A stretch of DNA of 9,950 bases from positions 1 through 9,950 of the forward strand of contig JASLDD010000033.1 of the NCBI GenBank assembly GCA_030151725.1, written 5' to 3'. The stretch comes from Solirubrobacteraceae bacterium. Lineage in GTDB: Bacteria > Actinomycetota > Thermoleophilia > Solirubrobacterales > Solirubrobacteraceae. A program made the position numbers and the translations under genes. Shown piece after piece: positions 6,734-9,950 of the stretch (its first letter is position 1; each line of letters begins with the position of its first letter). Under the pieces are notes generated by a model. That model did no database searches. It was given only the letters and a program-made list of their open reading frames with translations, and was not told where the DNA came from.

Positions 6734-7012
6734 TCTTTCTGTTTGACGAGCCGTGGCGGCGCTCCCACACCGCCATGACCCGACCGCGCGTGTACGCGCA
6801 GTCACGCTCTTATAGCCGAAGACAGCCCGCCTACGCCAGGCAGTGGACGACGGTTCGGGCTTCCTCCTGCGCCCGAGCGCCATCGAGTTCCGGAGCCCCC
6901 CGGCGGCATGTCTCCAGCTAAGGCGCCCGCCGTGCGCCCGCCCGTTGAGAGCGGTTCGGCAGGCGGGGCGAGCTGGAGCCCATGTCCCCGGTTCGGCATA
7001 TGGTGGGCGGCG
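6734..7012. promoter_or_regulatory. Divergent intergenic region between lipase and channel genes
   Basis: No gene is supported here. A perfect palindrome GCGCGT-GT-ACGCGC (6786-6799) is an operator-like site. TATAAG on the minus strand (6809-6814) is a -10-like box that would give the lipase an approximately 85-nt leader, but no good -35 accompanies it. TGGCGG (6754-6759) and CCGCCA (6770-6775) can pair in that leader. TATGGT (6999-7004) on the plus strand lies 8 nt before the channel ATG. Bases 6908-7012 are open in the channel frame but their composition does not look coding. All regulatory roles are inferred. Confidence 0.4.
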
Positions 7013-8062
7013 ATGGGAGACCTCGATCGCACCCTGCACCGCGTCCCGGGGCGCACGGGCCCGGCCACGCACCACCAGCTGTCGATCTTCGCCAAGCGCA
7101 TCCTCACGCTGGCAGCGGTGGCGCTGGGACTGCTCGTGGCAGGCGCCATCGGGCTCGCGCTCAGCGAGGGAGTGGGGCTGTGGTACGCGTTTCGCTGGGC
7201 ACTCGACACTGCAGCCACGGTGGGGGGCTTTCCCCAGCCGCACTCCACCGCCGGGCAGATCGTGCAGGTCGCGATCACAGTGCTGGGCGTCGGTACGCTC
7301 TTCTATGCGCTGGCCACAGTCACAGAGTTCTTCGTCGCGGGACACCTCGGCGATCTCCTGGCCGCCAGGCGCATGCAGAGGATGATCGACTCGCTCACCG
7401 ACCACCACATCATCTGCGGCTTCGGCCGCGTGGGGCGACAGGTGGCGAGCGACCTCAACGCAGCGCGTGCCGACTACGTGGTCATCGACTCCGACGATCG
7501 CAACCGCCATCGCGCCGAGGGCTTGGGCATCAGCTTCATAGAGGGCGACGCAGCCGAGGACGAGGTGCTGCTGAACGCCGGCATCGAGCGTGCGCGATCG
7601 ATCATCGCGTGCGCGGACTCCGACGCCGACAACGTCTTCATCACGCTCACCGCCCGCGAGCTTCGTGGCGACATCGCAATCGTGGCCAGGGCCGCCAACG
7701 AGGACACCGAGAAGAAGCTCAAGCGCGCAGGCGCCGATCGTGTGATCTCCCCCTACAAGGCCAGCGGCACCGAGATGGCCCGCTTGGCGCTCCACCCCCA
7801 GCTGAGCGGCGTGGTGGACGTCAACGCCGAATACCGCATGGAGGAGATCCGCCTCGACGAGGGTTGCGGCGCGGTTGGGCAGACCGTGGGCGACATCCGC
7901 GGCGGCTCCATGATCGTGGGCGTGCGCAGGGGCGTCGACTTCCAGCCCCAGCCGCCCGCCGAGACAGAGCTGAGCTCCGGCGATGTGATCCTCGCCATGG
8001 GCACCCCCGAGGCGCTCGAGCGTCTAGAGGAGCTCTCCGATGCGCGCTCCAGCCGGCGCTGA
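7013..8062 (+). CDS. Two-TM potassium-channel-like protein with RCK (TrkA-N/TrkA-C) domain
   Basis: A 349-residue membrane protein with MthK-like order: TM1 (about 29-50), pore helix (56-68), filter, TM2 (82-109), a basic linker (LAARRMQRM), RCK nucleotide-binding fold (about 130-255) and RCK_C domain (about 275-345). The RCK fold shows IICGFGRVG (GxGxxG, 136-141) and VVIDSDD at the end of strand 2, then FIEGDAAEDEVLLNAGIERA, all characteristic. The filter is odd: TVGGFP (69-74) replaces TVGYGD, so potassium selectivity is uncertain. I chose ATG 7013 because TM1 then has a short lead and a TATGGT box lies 8 nt upstream; ATG 6908 would add 35 residues with non-coding character. It probably acts as a ligand-gated tetrameric cation channel. 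The SRPBCC gene follows 38 bp later. Confidence 0.88.
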   Translation: MGDLDRTLHRVPGRTGPATHHQLSIFAKRILTLAAVALGLLVAGAIGLALSEGVGLWYAFRWALDTAATVGGFPQPHSTAGQIVQVAITVLGVGTLFYALATVTEFFVAGHLGDLLAARRMQRMIDSLTDHHIICGFGRVGRQVASDLNAARADYVVIDSDDRNRHRAEGLGISFIEGDAAEDEVLLNAGIERARSIIACADSDADNVFITLTARELRGDIAIVARAANEDTEKKLKRAGADRVISPYKASGTEMARLALHPQLSGVVDVNAEYRMEEIRLDEGCGAVGQTVGDIRGGSMIVGVRRGVDFQPQPPAETELSSGDVILAMGTPEALERLEELSDARSSRR

Positions 8063-8087
8063 GAATCGCGCTCAGCTCGGCAGCCCA

Positions 8088-8093
8088 TAGACT
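8088..8093 (+). promoter_or_regulatory. -10-like TAGACT box for a leaderless SRPBCC transcript
   Basis: TAGACT ends 7 nt before the GTG at 8101, the distance expected if transcription begins at the start codon itself. No Shine-Dalgarno precedes the GTG. Leaderless genes with TAnnnT boxes are common in actinobacteria; no clear -35 is seen. This supports the start choice and a promoter separate from the channel gene. Confidence 0.45.
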
Positions 8094-8100
8094 GGCCCGC

Positions 8101-8532
8101 GTGCGCGCCCACCACGTCCACATCGAGCACACCTTCGCCAAGGGGCCCGAGCAGATCTTCGCCCATCTGGCAGAGCACGAGAACCTGGCCGACGTGTTCG
8201 GCGCCAAGATCACCCGCCTGCGCGACGGCGACAGCGGCGAGCGCAACGGCGTGGGATCGGTGCGCAAGCTGCAGATCGGACCCCTCCCCCCATTCGAGGA
8301 GACCGTCACCGAGTTCGTCCCCTTCCAGCGGATCGTCTATCGCATCACCAAGGGCAGCCCCATGCGCGGCCACGAGGGCGTCATGACCTTTGCGCCTGCC
8401 GCCGGCGGGGGCACCGACTTCGTCTACGACATCCGCCTCGCCTCGCCTGTGCCTGGAGTGGCCTTGATCGTGCAGACGGTGCTCACCCGTTCGATCAACC
8501 AGAGCCTCGCCAAAGTCGAGCGCGAGGCCTGA
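8101..8532 (+). CDS. SRPBCC/START-like (polyketide cyclase/dehydrase-type) small protein
   Basis: A 143-residue cytoplasmic protein of the Bet v1-like fold, which encloses a hydrophobic ligand cavity. The N-terminal strand HHVHIEHTFAKGPEQIFAHLAEHENL, with ADVF following, is the usual first strand and helix pair. The centre carries alternating strands with GVGSVRKLQIGPLPPFEETVTEFVPFQRIVYRI, then HEGVMTFAPAAGGGTDFVYDI, and a long C-terminal helix (QTVLTRSINQSLAKVE) closes the cavity. This layout matches polyketide-cyclase-type SRPBCC members. The ligand and activity are unknown; many members only bind. The frame is open far upstream, but that part is a shadow of the channel gene; GTG 8101 is chosen for the domain boundary and the TAGACT box. 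It runs in the same direction as the channel, convergent with the dehydrogenase across a structured repeat. Confidence 0.82.
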   Translation: MRAHHVHIEHTFAKGPEQIFAHLAEHENLADVFGAKITRLRDGDSGERNGVGSVRKLQIGPLPPFEETVTEFVPFQRIVYRITKGSPMRGHEGVMTFAPAAGGGTDFVYDIRLASPVPGVALIVQTVLTRSINQSLAKVEREA

Positions 8533-8533
8533 C

Positions 8534-8599
8534 CTGAGGGGCATCGACCGACTCACTCATTCACTCTCGGCGACTGCTGTATAGCGATGGTGCTACAGC
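8534..8599. repeat. Structured direct repeat, copy 1
   Basis: It begins CTGAGGGGC, continues with CATTCACTCT (8558-8567) and GACTGCTGTATAGC, and ends ATGGTG-CTACAGC. GCTGTA (8576-8581) and TACAGC (8594-8599) pair to make a hairpin. The same blocks in the same order recur 83 bp downstream, with spacing of 24 between the first two blocks in both copies. It lies directly after the SRPBCC stop. Confidence 0.8.
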
Positions 8600-8609
8600 G
8601 GCTGGTGTG

Positions 8610-8636
8610 GGAGTGACTGAGGGGCGTCCCCACTCC
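8610..8636. terminator. Bulged hairpin between the repeat copies, possible bidirectional terminator
   Basis: GGAGT (8610-8614) pairs with ACTCC (8632-8636) and GGGG (8621-8624) with CCCC (8628-8631), with a 6-nt bulge and a CGT loop. It sits between two convergent genes, where a terminator is expected, but no long T-run follows on either strand, so the role is inferred. Confidence 0.35.
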
Positions 8637-8684
8637 TATTCATTCACTCTTCGTGTGACTGCTGTATAGCCATGGTGTCACAGC
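8617..8684. repeat. Structured direct repeat, copy 2
   Basis: It has the same CTGAGGGGC, CATTCACTCT (8641-8650), GACTGCTGTATAGC and ATGGTG blocks as copy 1, with changes between them. TGTGAC (8654-8659) pairs with GTCACA (8677-8682), and GCTGT with ACAGC is an alternative stem. The changes keep pairing although the bases differ from copy 1, which suggests the structure is conserved. The rest of the gap to 8745 shows nothing recognisable. Confidence 0.8.
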
Positions 8685-8745
8685 AACCGCAGAGAGACAT
8701 ATGGCACCGGCGGTCGCTCCCGCCCCTAGCTCGCCGCCGCCGGGC

Positions 8746-9765
8746 TCACGCCCCCGTGGTGAGCACCATCCGAAAGCGCGCCTCGCCGCTCATCATGCGC
8801 TCGTAGGCCTCTTCGGCCTGCTCCAAGGGAAACGTCTCGATCATCGGACGCACCCCTGACAGGGAGCTGAAGTCGAGCGTGTCCTCCGAGTCGCCCGAGT
8901 GACCCGACGCGTGCCCTGCGATCGTTTTGCTGCCGCCGATCAGCATCGCCGGTGGGATCTCCATCGGCTCCATCGACGCGCCCACGATCAGCAGCTTTCC
9001 ACGCACGCTCAACCCGCCCAGCACTGCCGTCACGGCCGCTGCGTTGGTGATCGTGGAGAGGATCACCTTGGCGCCGCCGAGCTTGGCCAGCTCCGCCGCC
9101 GGGTCCTGGGCGGTGCTGTCGATGTAATGGCGCGCGCCCAGCTTGCGCGCCAGCTCCTCCTTGGCGGTCCCCCTCGCGATCGCCACCGTGTCAAAGCCCA
9201 GCTTGGACGCGAACTGCACGCCCAGGTGGCCCAGTCCGCCCACGCCCAGGATCGCCACCAGATCGCCCGCATGCGCCCCGCTGTGACGCAGCGCGTTGTA
9301 CGTGGTGATGCCCGCACACAGCAATGGCGCTGCCTCCTCAGCCGAGAGGTCCTCCGGGATCGCCGCCAGCGCGCTGGCCTTCACCAGCACATAGTCCGCA
9401 TACCCGCCGTCCATCGTGATGCCCGGGATGTCCATGTGGGCGCAGTTGATCAAGTCGCCGCGGCGACACTGGCGGCAGTAGCCGCAGTTGCCGCCAAACC
9501 AGCCCACACCCACACGCTGGCCGACCTCCCATCCCTTCACGTCCTCCCCCAACGCAGCCACCTCGCCCGCTATCTCATGACCCGGCACATGCGGCCACGT
9601 GATGCCCGGGAAGCCGCCCGTTTTGGCAAACGAGTCGCTGTGGCAGATGCCGCACGCCTGCACACGCACCAGCGCCTCGCCGTGTCCCGGCTGCGGCACC
9701 TCGCGCTCAACCAGCTCAAACGGACCGCCCTGCTCTTTGACCTGAATCGCGCGCATGCTCGTCAT
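8746..9765 (-). CDS. Zinc-dependent alcohol dehydrogenase (medium-chain, AdhP-like)
   Basis: A 339-residue cytoplasmic oxidoreductase interconverting an alcohol and an aldehyde or ketone with NAD(P). The catalytic zinc ligands are Cys41 (CGICHSD), His63 and Glu64 (PGHE), and Cys150 (PLLCAG). The structural zinc lobe has Cys94, Cys97, Cys100 and Cys108. The Rossmann motif is GVGGLG (174-179), and the end of strand 2 reads VAIARG without the acidic residue of strict NAD enzymes, so NADP use is possible. Length fits the family. ATG at 9763-9765 is preceded by GAGGGAG at 7 nt, which rules out the open frame to 9900. It resembles propanol-preferring enzymes, but the substrate is not fixed by sequence. 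It is convergent with the SRPBCC gene and its own promoter lies in the hairpin-rich DNA upstream. Confidence 0.93.
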   Translation of the reverse strand: MTSMRAIQVKEQGGPFELVEREVPQPGHGEALVRVQACGICHSDSFAKTGGFPGITWPHVPGHEIAGEVAALGEDVKGWEVGQRVGVGWFGGNCGYCRQCRRGDLINCAHMDIPGITMDGGYADYVLVKASALAAIPEDLSAEEAAPLLCAGITTYNALRHSGAHAGDLVAILGVGGLGHLGVQFASKLGFDTVAIARGTAKEELARKLGARHYIDSTAQDPAAELAKLGGAKVILSTITNAAAVTAVLGGLSVRGKLLIVGASMEPMEIPPAMLIGGSKTIAGHASGHSGDSEDTLDFSSLSGVRPMIETFPLEQAEEAYERMMSGEARFRMVLTTGA

Positions 9766-9772
9766 CGTCTTG

Positions 9773-9779
9773 CTCCCTC
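9773..9779 (-). promoter_or_regulatory. Ribosome-binding site of the alcohol dehydrogenase gene
   Basis: The minus strand reads GAGGGAG, seven bases, then ATG at 9765. It is a strong Shine-Dalgarno match and decides the start. GGGAGCAA occurs here and again 14 bp upstream. Confidence 0.7.
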
Positions 9780-9855
9780 GTTTGGTTGCTCCCCCGACAA
9801 ACCACCACACTAGATGGTTGATTCCACGGGGCTGCACCGCTGGCTGGCACGTATG

Positions 9856-9912
9856 ACCGGCGTCGGCCGGTGTCCTCGGGCTCGCCCTTGCCACCAGCAA
9901 GGGCTTCGCCCT
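9856..9912. repeat. Cluster of hairpins upstream of the dehydrogenase
   Basis: ACCGGC-GTCG-GCCGGT (9856-9871) is a 6-bp stem. GCCCTTGC (9884-9891) and GCAAGGGC (9897-9904) form a perfect 8-bp stem with a 5-nt loop. AGGGC-TTC-GCCCT (9900-9912) is a third stem that shares bases with the second, so the two exclude each other. No gene is supported from 9766 to the window end. This may be a leader structure or an intergenic repetitive element. Confidence 0.5.
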
Positions 9913-9950
9913 GCGTCCTTGGCCGACTTGGCCCTCCGCACCCCCAGAAA

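Noticed and set aside
6368..7795. 475-codon minus-strand frame
   Set aside because: It crosses the lipase and the channel genes, both of which have complete catalytic or structural motifs in their own frames.
6982..8100. Long N-terminal extension of the SRPBCC frame
   Set aside because: It is an out-of-frame shadow of the RCK channel with an Arg/His/Gly-rich translation; the SRPBCC domain begins at the GTG at 8101.
8534..8684. CRISPR array
   Set aside because: There are only two diverged copies, with an 83-bp period, internal pairing and no spacer pattern or cas genes.
1..9950. Defence, toxin-antitoxin, biosynthetic or transposon system
   Set aside because: No nuclease, toxin, transposase, integrase, recombinase or biosynthetic core gene is visible; the genes are transport, regulation, hydrolysis and redox functions.

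Overview
The window looks like chromosomal DNA of a high-G+C actinobacterium. G/C-rich third codon positions, short lipoproteins, a DUF4333-like fragment, a GehA-type secreted lipase and apparently leaderless genes all point to the Actinomycetota. Thermoleophilia/Solirubrobacterales is my best guess, by inference only. I find no tRNA, rRNA, CRISPR array or insertion sequence, and no recognisable defence system.

Layout, left to right. Bases 1-315 form a perfect fold-back (113-bp arms, 89-bp loop) inside an efflux-pump gene, most simply a chimeric or assembly-edge artefact. The pump gene is a DHA2-type MFS transporter without its N-terminus, running to 1482 (+). It converges on a second, complete DHA2-type transporter (1479-2924, -), and both genes use the same CTAG for their TAG stops. 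A TetR-family regulator (2989-3585, +) diverges from the second pump; the 64-bp gap and regulator start carry two GGAATG-containing palindromes, a plausible auto-regulatory operator.

From 3570 to 4104 (-) lies a compact patch of remnants: a 50-codon DUF4333-like ORF, a 24-codon hydrophobic micro-ORF overlapping it by GTGA, and a frameshifted C-terminal domain resembling phage tail/virion proteins. Next come two abutting minus-strand genes, a lipoprotein (4930-5697) followed by a metallo-beta-lactamase-fold hydrolase (4105-4929). A secreted lipase (5815-6723, -) lies upstream of them.

Across a divergent spacer are, on the plus strand, a two-TM potassium-channel-like protein with RCK domain and a non-canonical filter (7013-8062), then an SRPBCC/START-like small protein (8101-8532). 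Bases 8534-8684 hold two copies of an 83-bp-period structured repeat. The last gene is a zinc-dependent alcohol dehydrogenase (8746-9765, -), preceded by hairpin-rich DNA up to the window end.

The genes do not form one pathway. The functional units are the TetR/MFS pair, the lipoprotein-hydrolase pair, and otherwise single genes. The points most worth following are the phage-tail-like remnant with an A6 slip site, the channel's TVGGFP filter, the structured repeat, and the recurring TAnnnT box 6-8 nt before start codons.
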